A DNA stretch of 13,785 nt from Sandaracinobacteroides sp031425455 (GCA_031425455.1 JANPJJ010000158.1:1-13785); one strand, 5' to 3'. Numbered from the stretch's first letter, positions 1-6,849 are shown. Notes: generated by a model not told the origin, from the letters alone. Numbers and translations are program-made.

Positions 1-1
1 C

Positions 2-484
2 AAGCAGGAGCTGAAGGACGAAGCCAAGCAGACGGAAGGGTCGCCCGAGGCCAAATTCGCGATGCGCCGGATGGCGCGCGAAAGCCTGAAGCGCGCCAGC
101 AGGGGCGCCATGGCGGACGCGACCGTGGTGCTTACCAACCCGACCCATTTCGCAGTCGCGCTGCGCTATCGCCCCGAGATCGACGCCGCCCCCGTGATCG
201 TCGCGCGCGGCCGCGGGCTGATCGCCGAAGTGATCCGCGAGCTGGCGGCCGAGCGCGAGACTCCCGTGCTGTCCTATCCGTCGGTTGCGCGCGCGGTCTA
301 TTTCACCGGCAGGGTCGGCACCGTGATCCGGGCCGATCTCTATGCAGCCGTCGCCACCATCCTCGCCTTCGTGCTGAGGGTCGGGCTGGACGGCGGACTT
401 GATGCAATGGGGCCGCCGCCGGCTGAAGCGCCCGAAACCGCACTGTTCGACGAAGACGGCAAGCGCATCGTCGCAGCGATATAG
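2..484 (+). CDS. flhB: Flagellar biosynthesis protein FlhB, C-terminal part (5' truncated by window edge)
   Basis: The reading frame is open from base 2, so the gene begins outside the window; about 160 C-terminal residues are visible. FlhB is the substrate-specificity switch of the flagellar type III export apparatus. Its cytoplasmic domain cleaves itself within an Asn-Pro-Thr-His motif, which triggers the change from rod/hook to filament export. That motif is intact at 137-148 within TNPTHFAVALRY. It is preceded by the basic linker expected after the last membrane helix (KQELKDEAKQTEGSPEAK, where family members carry a closely similar KxExKxTEGxP pattern). The rest matches the globular FlhBc domain, followed by an acidic tail ending DEDGKRIVAAI. 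A non-flagellar SctU homologue is possible, but the linker and NPTH context favour FlhB. The membrane part cannot be judged. Confidence 0.9.
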   Translation, partial: KQELKDEAKQTEGSPEAKFAMRRMARESLKRASRGAMADATVVLTNPTHFAVALRYRPEIDAAPVIVARGRGLIAEVIRELAAERETPVLSYPSVARAVYFTGRVGTVIRADLYAAVATILAFVLRVGLDGGLDAMGPPPAEAPETALFDEDGKRIVAAI

Positions 485-526
485 CCTGCGCCTTCCCAAG
501 TTGCCCGGTGCTTGGCATGGGGCATC

Positions 527-1864
527 ATGGCCCCGCGCTGGCTGCTTGCCCTCTTCCTGCTGCTGTTGCCCCAGCCTGCCCTTTCGACGGCGGTTGCGGG
601 TGTGCTCCGGCTGGTCCCCGCCAACGAGGGGCTGACCGTCCGACTGGCCCTGTCGCAGCCGCTGGGCGCGCCGCCGCGCGCCTTTGCGCTCGCCGATCCA
701 ATGCGCTGGGCGATCGACCTGGAAGGCGCGTCGAGCGAGCGCCGCGACGTGCCCGGGGCGGGCGATGCCCGGGCCGCGCGCGTGTCTCAGTTCGATGCCG
801 CGACCGTGCGGCTGGTGATCGATCTCGCCCGGCCGATGCAATTGGTGGGGGCCCGACAGGACGGCGGGCAGGTGCTGGAGCTGATTTTCAGGCCGACCGA
901 CGAGGCCGGCTTTCGCCGTCAGGTCGCCCGCGGGCGGAGCCGGGTTGCCGACTTTCAGCAGGCCACGCCCGGCGTGGCCGCGCCCGACCCGGCGGCAGAC
1001 AGCGCCGCTCGGCTGGAGGCAGTGGAGGCCGCCCTTACCGAGGCCGAGCGGCAGGTCGGCACGTCGGCCGCCCCGGTAGCGGTGCTGCCGAAGCCGCCGG
1101 TCGACACCCGCGCCGGGCCGAAGCCCCCTCGCGAGGCGCCGGTGATGACGGCACGCCCCACGCGGCGGTCGCGCGCTGTCGTGGTGATCGACGCAGGCCA
1201 TGGCGGGCACGATCCCGGCGCGCCGGCGACCACCGGCGGCCATGAGAAGGAAGTGACGCTTGCCATCGCCCGCGCGGCGCGCGACGCTATCGAAAAGCGC
1301 GCCCGTCAGCGCGACCTCCCCGTTACCGTGAAGCTGACCCGCGTGGACGACCGGTTCATTCCGCTGGGCGGCCGGGTCAGGATCGCGCGCCAGGCCAAAG
1401 CCGACCTGTTCATTTCGATCCACGCCGACAGCGCGCCCAATGCGCAAGCACGCGGCGCGTCGGTCTATACCCTTTCCGAAGTCGCGTCCGACCGGGAGGC
1501 GGCGCGCGTGGCGGCCAAGGAAAACCGCGCCGACCTGATTGCCGGCATCGACCTGACCGGCGAGGACCGCGACGTTGCCAGCATCCTCGTCGACCTCGGC
1601 ATGCGCGATTCCATGAACGCCAGCGCCGATTTCGCCCAGGCGCTGCAACGCGGGATGGAGCCGGAAGGCGTGCGCTTCCGCCAGCAATTCCACCGCTTTG
1701 CCAATTTCCAGGTGTTGCGGAACCTCGGTGTCCCCGCAGTCCTCGTCGAAACCGGCTATCTCTCGAACAGCGACGACAGCGAGTATCTCACCTCGCGCCG
1801 GGGCCAGAAGGCGATCGCGGAAGGGATCGGCGAGGCCGTGGTGGACTATCTCGGCCGGCGCTGA
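527..1864 (+). CDS. amiC: N-acetylmuramoyl-L-alanine amidase, AMIN + Amidase_3 (AmiC type)
   Basis: This is a 445-residue zinc amidase that cuts the bond between N-acetylmuramic acid and the stem peptide of peptidoglycan, acting in the periplasm, typically during cell separation. Residues 1 to about 20 form a signal peptide (MAPRW then a Leu-rich core ending QPALSTAVA). An AMIN domain follows (about 25-125), then a Pro/Ala-rich linker and the Amidase_3 domain (about 217-445). Zinc ligands and the catalytic acid are visible: His225 in DAGHGG, Glu240 in GGHEKEVTL, His299 in ISIHADS and Glu408 in LVETGYLSN. The stretch DREAARVAAKENRADLIAG matches the position of the regulatory helix that blocks the site in AmiB/AmiC proteins until an EnvC/NlpD-type activator binds. 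ATG 527 is preferred; an in-frame TTG at 512 would put five residues before the signal peptide. Confidence 0.93.
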   Translation: MAPRWLLALFLLLLPQPALSTAVAGVLRLVPANEGLTVRLALSQPLGAPPRAFALADPMRWAIDLEGASSERRDVPGAGDARAARVSQFDAATVRLVIDLARPMQLVGARQDGGQVLELIFRPTDEAGFRRQVARGRSRVADFQQATPGVAAPDPAADSAARLEAVEAALTEAERQVGTSAAPVAVLPKPPVDTRAGPKPPREAPVMTARPTRRSRAVVVIDAGHGGHDPGAPATTGGHEKEVTLAIARAARDAIEKRARQRDLPVTVKLTRVDDRFIPLGGRVRIARQAKADLFISIHADSAPNAQARGASVYTLSEVASDREAARVAAKENRADLIAGIDLTGEDRDVASILVDLGMRDSMNASADFAQALQRGMEPEGVRFRQQFHRFANFQVLRNLGVPAVLVETGYLSNSDDSEYLTSRRGQKAIAEGIGEAVVDYLGRR

Positions 1865-1896
1865 CCTTCGGCGGAACGCCGCGAACCGAAGGTCAG
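1861..1896 (+). terminator. Perfect 11-bp inverted repeat at the amidase stop codon
   Basis: CTGACCTTCGG (1861-1871) is perfectly repeated in inverted form at 1886-1896 with a 14-nt loop. The left arm includes the amidase stop codon. The loop region can form an alternative small stem, CGGCG (1869-1873) with CGCCG (1877-1881) around GAA. No T-tract follows, so this is not a classic intrinsic terminator; it may stabilise the 3' end or act with Rho. The position at a convergent gene end supports a termination role. Confidence 0.45.
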
Positions 1897-1937
1897 CCCC
1901 CAGCTGAACCGCGACCGCGCGCCGGCCGCTAGGCCCA

Positions 1938-1957
1938 CTCGATGAGTCCTCATCGAG
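1938..1957 (-). terminator. Perfect 9-bp palindrome at the selO stop codon
   Basis: CTCGATGAG (1938-1946) and CTCATCGAG (1949-1957) form a 9-bp stem with only two bases between the arms. The minus-strand stop codon of the SelO gene (1950-1952) lies inside it. No T-run follows on the minus strand. Together with the inverted repeat at 1861-1896 it makes a two-hairpin junction between convergent genes, most simply read as transcript 3' ends for both. Confidence 0.4.
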
Positions 1958-3338
1958 CTGGGTATGAGGGGCCGTGCGCTTCGCCCATGCGTCGGACCGC
2001 CGCGATCTTCGCCTCCAGCAGCGCCCAGTCGTCGCGCTCGGCAATGGCCGACCACAGGGTTTCCACTTCGTCGACCAGCATCGTGCAAGGCCCCGGATCG
2101 GCCCAATAGTCGTGATCGAGGGCGCCCGGCCCCGGCTCGAAGCCGGCCAGCAGCTCGATGAAGGGGGCAAAGGCCGGGTGCGCAGCCGCGGGCACCCGCC
2201 CGCCGCGGAACGCGAACCAGGCCGCGTCCGGCTGGATGCCGCTTTCGCCGAGCCCGGATTCGAAGGCGCGCACCAGGGCTTCCTCGCGCGTGTCGCCTGC
2301 CGGCAGCAGCCCGAGCCGCCACAGCGCCTGATGCCGGGCTTCCGTGGCAAGCAGCTCGGGCCAGCGTTTCAGCGCCGGTACCAGGCTTTCGGTGGGCGCC
2401 ACGGTCCGCAGTGCCTGCGCCAGCTGGAACAGGTTCCACTGCAATGCCTCGGCCTGGCGCCCGAACGCATAGAGGCCGAAATGATCGAAATAGGCGGCGG
2501 TGAACCCGGCATCCCAGGCCGGCAGGAAGCGCCACGGGCCGTAATCGAAGCTCTCGCCCGAAATGTTCATATTGTCGGTGTTGAGTACGCCATGCACGAA
2601 CCCCGCGACATGCCACTGCGCCGCGAGCCGCGCGGCGCCTTCCACTGCATAATCCATCAGCGCGGCATATCCGTCCGCGCCCGGATCGAGCCGCGCGATA
2701 TTGGCAAGCACATAATCCATGAGCTTCGCGATACTCTCCGGCTGTTCCAGCGCCGCCAGCCGCTGGAACGTGCCATAGCGGACATGGCTGTGCGACAGGC
2801 GCACCAGCACGGCCGAGCGCGTTGGGGACGGTTCGTCGCCCCGATCCAGCGCCTCGCCGGTTTCGATCAGAGAGAAACTGCGCGATGTGGTGACGCCCAG
2901 CGCCTCCAGCATTTCGGTCGCAAGCACCTCCCGCACGCCGCCCTTCAGCGTCAGGCGGCCGTCCCCGGCGCGAGACCAGGGCGTCCGGCCGGACCCTTTG
3001 GTGCCCAGGTCCATCAGCCGGTCGCGGCCGTCCAGCAGCTGCGCGTAGAGGAAGCCCCGCCCATCGCCGAGATCGGGGTTGTAGGTGCGGAACTGGTGGC
3101 CGTGGTAGCGCAGCGCCAGCGGCTGCTCCAGACTTGCGGGGAGCGCGACGAACCGGCCGAAATGATCCAGCCACCCGGCCGGGTCCAGCGCATCCAGTCC
3201 CACCTCGGCGGCGGCACGCTGGTTGCGAAAGCGCAGCTTGTGCTCGGGGAAGGGTGCCGGCTCGACCACATCGTAGAAGGCTTCGCCCAGGGACAGGATC
3301 GCGCTTGCGGGGCGATAACGGGGACGTTCGGCGGTCAC
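1950..3338 (-). CDS. selO: SelO/YdiU-family protein adenylyltransferase (pseudokinase fold)
   Basis: This 462-residue protein matches the SelO (UPF0061/YdiU) family, which uses an atypical kinase fold to transfer AMP from ATP to Ser/Thr/Tyr hydroxyls; E. coli and Pseudomonas members are linked to redox stress. Family landmarks are clear: LALRYHGHQF and YNPDLGDGRGFL (about 75-97), DLGTKGSGRTPWSRAGDGR (110-128), and the active-site block HGVLNTDNMNISGESFDYGP (249-268). By alignment with the Pseudomonas syringae enzyme, Asp255, Asn256 and Asp265 would be the catalytic and metal-binding residues. The start is GTG at 3338, with only a weak upstream ribosome binding site. The C-terminus lacks the Cys-containing tail (CSS type) of E. 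coli YdiU. The TetR gene lies 69 bp upstream on the same strand, so the two may be co-transcribed. Confidence 0.92.
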   Translation of the reverse strand: MTAERPRYRPASAILSLGEAFYDVVEPAPFPEHKLRFRNQRAAAEVGLDALDPAGWLDHFGRFVALPASLEQPLALRYHGHQFRTYNPDLGDGRGFLYAQLLDGRDRLMDLGTKGSGRTPWSRAGDGRLTLKGGVREVLATEMLEALGVTTSRSFSLIETGEALDRGDEPSPTRSAVLVRLSHSHVRYGTFQRLAALEQPESIAKLMDYVLANIARLDPGADGYAALMDYAVEGAARLAAQWHVAGFVHGVLNTDNMNISGESFDYGPWRFLPAWDAGFTAAYFDHFGLYAFGRQAEALQWNLFQLAQALRTVAPTESLVPALKRWPELLATEARHQALWRLGLLPAGDTREEALVRAFESGLGESGIQPDAAWFAFRGGRVPAAAHPAFAPFIELLAGFEPGPGALDHDYWADPGPCTMLVDEVETLWSAIAERDDWALLEAKIAAVRRMGEAHGPSYPAR

Positions 3339-3363
3339 CCGGGGCAGATGGCCGGCCGGGCCG

Positions 3364-3381
3364 CCGGAATCAACCTTCCGG
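3364..3381. other. Small hairpin between tetR and selO
   Basis: CCGGAA (3364-3369) and TTCCGG (3376-3381) form a perfect 6-bp stem with a six-base loop in the 69-bp gap between the TetR gene end and the SelO start. It is GC-rich and has no T-tract. It could be a weak attenuator or processing site, or chance in this base composition. Confidence 0.25.
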
Positions 3382-3407
3382 GCAACCTGTTCGGCACCAT
3401 TGCGTCG

Positions 3408-4175
3408 TCAGCGGGCGCCGCGCAGGTCCTCCACCCGCTCGATCGCCGGATGCCCGGCGGCCGCCGTGCAGAACCGGATGCACTCGGCGCGGATCCGGGC
3501 CTTGTCCTCGTCGCTGGTCTCCGGCGCGAAATATTGGTGCATCGCCTCCCCCACCAGGGCGAAGATCAGGTTGGAGGCGACTTCGGTGTCGATCTGGTAG
3601 TCGCCGTGCCGGGCCGCCACCGCGTCCATGTGGGTGCGGGTCCAGTTGACGACGATTTCCTTGGTCGCATTGAAGAACGGCTCGGCGTCCGGGCTTTTCT
3701 TCAGATTCTTGTGGGTCGGCGGGCATTCCCCTTCTCCGACCACTTCTTCCCAAACATGGTTGACTTCGGCGAAATCGAAGCAGCGGTTCAGCGTGATGTC
3801 GAACGTCAGGCCGTCCAGCGCATCGCCGCCCTGCATGGCGTCGATCATCTTCTGGCCGTGCAGCCTGCCGAGTTCCACCAGCAACGCGCGCTTGGAGCCG
3901 AAATGATAGAAGATCGACCCTTCGGACACATCCGCCTGCGCCGCGATGTCGGCCGTGCCGGTGCTGGAATAGCCGCGGGTTCCGAACAGGAAATAAGCCG
4001 CCTCGAGCACGCGGGAGCGGGTTTCGGCAGGATCGTAACGACGAGCCTTGAGGTCGGGCTCGGCCTTTGGCGCGGCGCGCCCGCGAGCGGCGCCTGCCGT
4101 GCCGGCGCTTCGGTTCCCGTGATGCGCAGCGTTCGCAGCAATAACAGCCGCCGCAATGCCAGCTTTTGTGGCCAC
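3408..4175 (-). CDS. TetR/AcrR-family transcriptional regulator with extended N-terminus
   Basis: This is a 255-residue predicted repressor. The DNA-binding domain is clear at about residues 48-95: ETRSRVLEAAYFLFGTRGY, then the helix-turn-helix TADIAAQADVSEGSIFYHFGSK. The rest is the helical ligand-binding domain, and the ligand cannot be told from sequence. The frame stays open to 4349, but GTG 4175 is chosen because a GAGAGAGGA purine run sits about 10 bases upstream and a promoter-like pair (TTGACT/CATAAG, 4246-4218) would start transcription about 36 bases upstream. Even so, the 45 residues before the domain (Ala-rich, with basic residues) are longer than usual for TetR proteins. It diverges from the hydrolase cassette at 4249, and TetR proteins commonly repress such divergent neighbours and themselves; that target is inferred. 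Confidence 0.88.
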   Translation of the reverse strand: MATKAGIAAAVIAANAAHHGNRSAGTAGAARGRAAPKAEPDLKARRYDPAETRSRVLEAAYFLFGTRGYSSTGTADIAAQADVSEGSIFYHFGSKRALLVELGRLHGQKMIDAMQGGDALDGLTFDITLNRCFDFAEVNHVWEEVVGEGECPPTHKNLKKSPDAEPFFNATKEIVVNWTRTHMDAVAARHGDYQIDTEVASNLIFALVGEAMHQYFAPETSDEDKARIRAECIRFCTAAAGHPAIERVEDLRGAR

Positions 4176-4210
4176 CAGACCCAGATCCTCTCTCGCGCCC
4201 CCCGAATTCC

Positions 4211-4242
4211 CTGCCACCTTATGCGACAAAACTGAGTGGCAG
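4211..4242. promoter_or_regulatory. Candidate operator: 7-bp inverted repeat around the tetR promoter
   Basis: CTGCCAC (4211-4217) and GTGGCAG (4236-4242) are perfect inverted copies separated by 18 bases. One arm overlaps the predicted transcription start of the TetR gene and the other touches its -35 hexamer. The whole lies just before the divergent hydrolase start at 4249. The geometry suits a symmetric regulator blocking both directions. The 25-bp centre spacing is long for a single TetR dimer, so two dimers or a chance repeat are alternatives. Confidence 0.35.
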
Positions 4243-4246
4243 TCAA
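4218..4246 (-). promoter_or_regulatory. Candidate sigma-70-type promoter of the TetR gene
   Basis: On the minus strand a -35-like TTGACT (4246-4241) is followed after exactly 17 bases by CATAAG (4223-4218). These match the consensus hexamers at 5 of 6 and 4 of 6 positions. Transcription would start near 4211, about 36 bases ahead of the GTG start at 4175. This short stretch is visibly more AT-rich than the surrounding genes. Alphaproteobacterial promoters often depart from this consensus, so this is a prediction. Confidence 0.45.
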
Positions 4247-4248
4247 AA

Positions 4249-5184
4249 ATGGCCGGTTCCCGACCCAAATTGCACCTGCCCGACGCTCGCCCTAAAGACA
4301 TGGGTGTGACCGCGCCGTTCCTCGACCGATATCTCTGGACCGGCGACAATGTGCGTCTGCACTATCGCGACTTTCCCGGCCCTGAACATGACGGTGGAGG
4401 CCCGGTGCCGGCGCTGCTGTGCCTGCCCGGGCTGACCCGCAACGCCCGGGACTTCGAAATGCTGGCCGCGCGCTGGTCGCCGCACTTCCGGGTGGTGACG
4501 CCCAGCTTTCGCGGCCGGGGCGAATCGGGCTATGCGAAGGACCCGCTGACCTATGTTCCGCTGACCTACCTGCAGGATCTCGGTCGACTGATCGACGATG
4601 CCGGGCTCGCCCGCTTCATCGTCGTCGGCACCTCGCTCGGCGGCCTGGTGGGGCTGCTGCTGGATGTCACGCACCGCGACCGCATCGCCGGGCTGGTGCT
4701 GAACGATGTGGGGCCGGACATGGCGGAGGCCGGCCTCGCCCGGGTGCGGGGACAGGTGGGACGCGGCGGCAATTGGCCGACCTGGCTGCACGCCGCACGC
4801 GATGTCGCCCGGCGCCAGGCTGAAATCTATCCCGGCTGGCCGCTGGAAAAGTGGCTGGCCCATGCCAAGCGGCTGTGCCGCGTGACCCGCGAAGGCCGCA
4901 TCAGCTGGGACTATGATCCGCAAATCGCGGCGCCGTTTGCGCTTCCCCACGCCGATTCCGAGCTCGACCTCTGGCTTGCGCTGGACAGCTTCCGGGGACG
5001 TCCGGTGCTCAGCCTGCGCGGCGATCGGTCCGACATCCTGACTGCCGAGGCTCAGGCACGGATGGCCGAGCGGCTGCCCGGTCTCGTCGCCGTGAAGGTG
5101 CCGCGCGTCGGCCATGCACCTACGCTGGAGGAGCCGGCTGCGGCGGATGCGCTGGAGCGCTTCCTGGCGCCGTTCCTGACATGA
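4249..5184 (+). CDS. Alpha/beta-fold hydrolase
   Basis: A 311-residue alpha/beta hydrolase of unknown substrate, with no signal peptide and so probably cytoplasmic. Landmarks run in family order: LLCLPGLTRNARDF (57-70) with the oxyanion region, VTPSFRGRGESGY (83-95), the nucleophile elbow VGTSLGG with Ser129, the candidate acid Asp262 in RGDRSDIL (Asp259 is the alternative), and His289 in VGHAPTLEE. Related enzymes include lactonases, esterases and C-C bond hydrolases; nothing visible decides between them. ATG 4249 is preferred because GAGTGG lies about nine bases upstream; ATG 4300 would remove 17 residues ahead of the conserved part. The gene diverges from tetR by 73 bp. Its stop overlaps the next start (ATGA at 5181-5184), which points to translational coupling. 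Confidence 0.88.
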   Translation: MAGSRPKLHLPDARPKDMGVTAPFLDRYLWTGDNVRLHYRDFPGPEHDGGGPVPALLCLPGLTRNARDFEMLAARWSPHFRVVTPSFRGRGESGYAKDPLTYVPLTYLQDLGRLIDDAGLARFIVVGTSLGGLVGLLLDVTHRDRIAGLVLNDVGPDMAEAGLARVRGQVGRGGNWPTWLHAARDVARRQAEIYPGWPLEKWLAHAKRLCRVTREGRISWDYDPQIAAPFALPHADSELDLWLALDSFRGRPVLSLRGDRSDILTAEAQARMAERLPGLVAVKVPRVGHAPTLEEPAAADALERFLAPFLT

Positions 5185-5816
5185 GGCGGCTGGCGCGCGC
5201 GCCTGCCATGATCTTCGGGTTGCTGCTGGTCGCGCTTGTCGGGGGCGCGCTCTTCCCGCGCAACGCCGGTTGGCGGGAGGCCGAGGCCGGCGTTTCCATC
5301 GGAGTCGACTCCACCCTGGTCCACACCGAGATCGTGGTCCCCGTCTCCGCCTTGGAGCATGACTGGGGGCGGCTGCTTCCGCCCGGTGCGCTGGGGCCCG
5401 GCCCGCCGCCGCGCTATCTGGGCTTCAGCTGGGGCGACCGGGACTTTTTCCTGGCGACGCCGGACTGGGCCGATGTCCGGCCGGGCCCGGCGATGCGCGC
5501 CCTCGTCGCCAGCCGGGGCAGCCTTGTGCATCTGTACCGGCTGGAAGGGCCGCGCGGCCGCCCGGTGCGGCTGACGCCGGCGCAATATGGCCGGCTGAGC
5601 GCGCATCTGGCCGGGGAAATTGCGCCGGGGGCGCCGATCCCGGGCTATGGGACGGACGATATCTTTCTGCCCGGCACCGGCCGCTATTCCGCACTCCGCA
5701 CCTGCAACCAGTGGGTGGCGGATGCGCTGGCCGCAGCCGGGGTCGGGGTGGGGCTCTGGACTCCGTTTCCCCAGTCGCTCATGTGGCGGTTCGACGACAA
5801 ACCTGGGGAGGCCTGA
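5181..5816 (+). CDS. TIGR02117/DUF2459 family membrane-anchored protein
   Basis: A 211-residue protein of a conserved family without an assigned reaction. A hydrophobic helix at about residues 9-26 (MIFGLLLVALVGGALF) suggests an N-terminal anchor or uncleaved signal, with the rest outside the inner membrane. Family blocks seen are STLVHTEIVVPVSALEHDW (44-62), YLGFSWGDRDFFLATPDWAD (79-98), LVHLYRLE, and the C-terminal RYSALRTCNQWVADALAAAGV plus GLWTPFPQSLMW. His48 early and Cys175 late, both in the best-conserved blocks, resemble the order in circularly permuted NlpC/P60-like enzymes; that reading is an inference. It starts within the hydrolase stop (ATGA) and the next gene begins directly after its stop, so all three are probably one transcript. 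Confidence 0.85.
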   Translation: MRRLARAPAMIFGLLLVALVGGALFPRNAGWREAEAGVSIGVDSTLVHTEIVVPVSALEHDWGRLLPPGALGPGPPPRYLGFSWGDRDFFLATPDWADVRPGPAMRALVASRGSLVHLYRLEGPRGRPVRLTPAQYGRLSAHLAGEIAPGAPIPGYGTDDIFLPGTGRYSALRTCNQWVADALAAAGVGVGLWTPFPQSLMWRFDDKPGEA

Positions 5817-6830
5817 ATGAGCGATACGCGGCACGTCTGGCGGCTGGCGAAGCGGCCAGTGGGGGATATTGCGGATTCGGACTTGGCCTATGAGCGGGAG
5901 GCGATCCCGCCGCTGGCCGACGGGCAGTTCCTGCTGCAGGTCGGCTATCTGTCGCTGGACCCTACCAACCGCATCTGGATGTCCGACCAGGAGCAGTATA
6001 TGCCCCCCGTCGGCCTGGGCGACCCGATGCGCGGCGGCGTGGTGGGGCGCGTGGTGGCCAGCCGCAAGGCCGGCGTCGAGCCGGGCCAGCTGATGGCGGG
6101 CCTGGGCGAATGGGCGAGCCATATGGTGAGCGACGGCGTGGGCATGTCGGCCTTTCCCGAAATTCCGGGGATCAGCGTGGCGCAGGCGTTCGGCACGTTC
6201 GGCGTGGTCGGGCCGACCGCCTATTTCGGGCTGCTGGATATCGGCCAGCCCAAGCCGGGCGAAACGCTGGTGGTGGCGGCGGCCGCCGGCGGGGTCGGCC
6301 AGATTGTGGGCCAGATCGGCAAGCTGAAGGGCTGCAAGGTCATCGGGATTGCCGGTGGCGCCGACAAATGCCGGTTCATTACCGAGGAGCTGGGGTTCGA
6401 CCATGCGATCGACCATAAATCCGAAGATATCGGGGCCGCCCTGGACCGGCTGGCGCCGGACGGCGTGGACATCAATTTCGAGCAGGTCGGCGGAAAGATC
6501 ATGTCGGCGGTGGTCAGCCGCATGAAGCTGTTCGGGCGGATGCCGCTGTGCGGCATGATCTCGGGCTACAACGCCACGGATGCGCAGGAGGAAGCCGGCC
6601 GCTGGACTCTGATCCTGATGCGACGCCTGACGGTGCGCGGCTTCATCGTCACCGATTTCGCGCCGCGCTTCCCCGAGGCCTTCGGCCAGCTGGCGCAATG
6701 GATGCTGGAGGGCAAGGTGAAGACCCGGCAGGACATCCGCCCGGGGCTGGAGCATGCGCTCGAGTCGGTGAAGCTGCTGTACAGCGGCGGCAACATGGGC
6801 AAGCTGCTGGTGGAAGTGTCGAAGCTCTAG
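5817..6830 (+). CDS. Zinc-free MDR-family NADP-dependent oxidoreductase (CurA / leukotriene B4 dehydrogenase-like)
   Basis: A 337-residue medium-chain reductase of the group that includes prostaglandin reductase, E. coli CurA and YfmJ: cytosolic enzymes that reduce carbon-carbon double bonds of enones with NADPH. The N-terminal block LSLDPTNRIWMSD (45-57) is characteristic of this group, which usually reads DPyMRgRM. The cofactor fold is seen at VVAAAAGGVGQIVGQIGKLKG (152-172) with AGGADKCRF at 179-187, a position typical for the NADP phosphate-binding turn. Later landmarks are FEQVGG, MPLCGMISGYN and GKVKTRQDIRPGLEHA. No structural or catalytic zinc-binding cysteine set is seen. The ATG follows directly on the DUF2459 stop codon, with GGGGAGG as ribosome binding site. 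The natural substrate is unknown. Confidence 0.9.
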   Translation: MSDTRHVWRLAKRPVGDIADSDLAYEREAIPPLADGQFLLQVGYLSLDPTNRIWMSDQEQYMPPVGLGDPMRGGVVGRVVASRKAGVEPGQLMAGLGEWASHMVSDGVGMSAFPEIPGISVAQAFGTFGVVGPTAYFGLLDIGQPKPGETLVVAAAAGGVGQIVGQIGKLKGCKVIGIAGGADKCRFITEELGFDHAIDHKSEDIGAALDRLAPDGVDINFEQVGGKIMSAVVSRMKLFGRMPLCGMISGYNATDAQEEAGRWTLILMRRLTVRGFIVTDFAPRFPEAFGQLAQWMLEGKVKTRQDIRPGLEHALESVKLLYSGGNMGKLLVEVSKL

Positions 6831-6849
6831 GGTCTTTCGTGGGAGGACC
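6831..6849 (+). terminator. Hairpin directly after the oxidoreductase stop codon
   Basis: GGTCTTTC (6831-6838) can pair with GGGAGGACC (6841-6849) to give an eight-pair stem that includes two G-T wobbles and a GTG loop. It begins at the first base after the TAG stop. No T-tract follows. A role as a 3' end structure for the cassette transcript is plausible but weakly supported. Confidence 0.3.

Noticed and set aside
512..526. TTG start for the amidase gene
   Set aside because: It adds only five residues ahead of a well-formed signal peptide; ATG 527 places the signal peptide at the true N-terminus.
508..1245. GTG-initiated 245-codon frame overlapping the amidase gene
   Set aside because: Arg/Gly/Ala-rich translation without motifs; the overlapping frame encodes a signal peptide, AMIN domain and zinc amidase.
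1974..4235. A 753-codon open frame on the plus strand, antisense to selO and tetR
   Set aside because: The translation shows no recognisable motif and is rich in Arg, Gly, Pro and Gln, as expected for an antisense frame of high-GC genes. Both minus-strand genes have intact active-site or DNA-binding motifs.
4156..4248. Upstream start for the alpha/beta hydrolase at 4156
   Set aside because: It would overlap the tetR start and cover the promoter-like region; the added residues are not hydrolase-like.
4176..4349. Longer TetR reading frame starting at 4349
   Set aside because: It would overlap the start of the divergent hydrolase gene, run through its own best promoter candidate and add 58 residues of non-conserved sequence.
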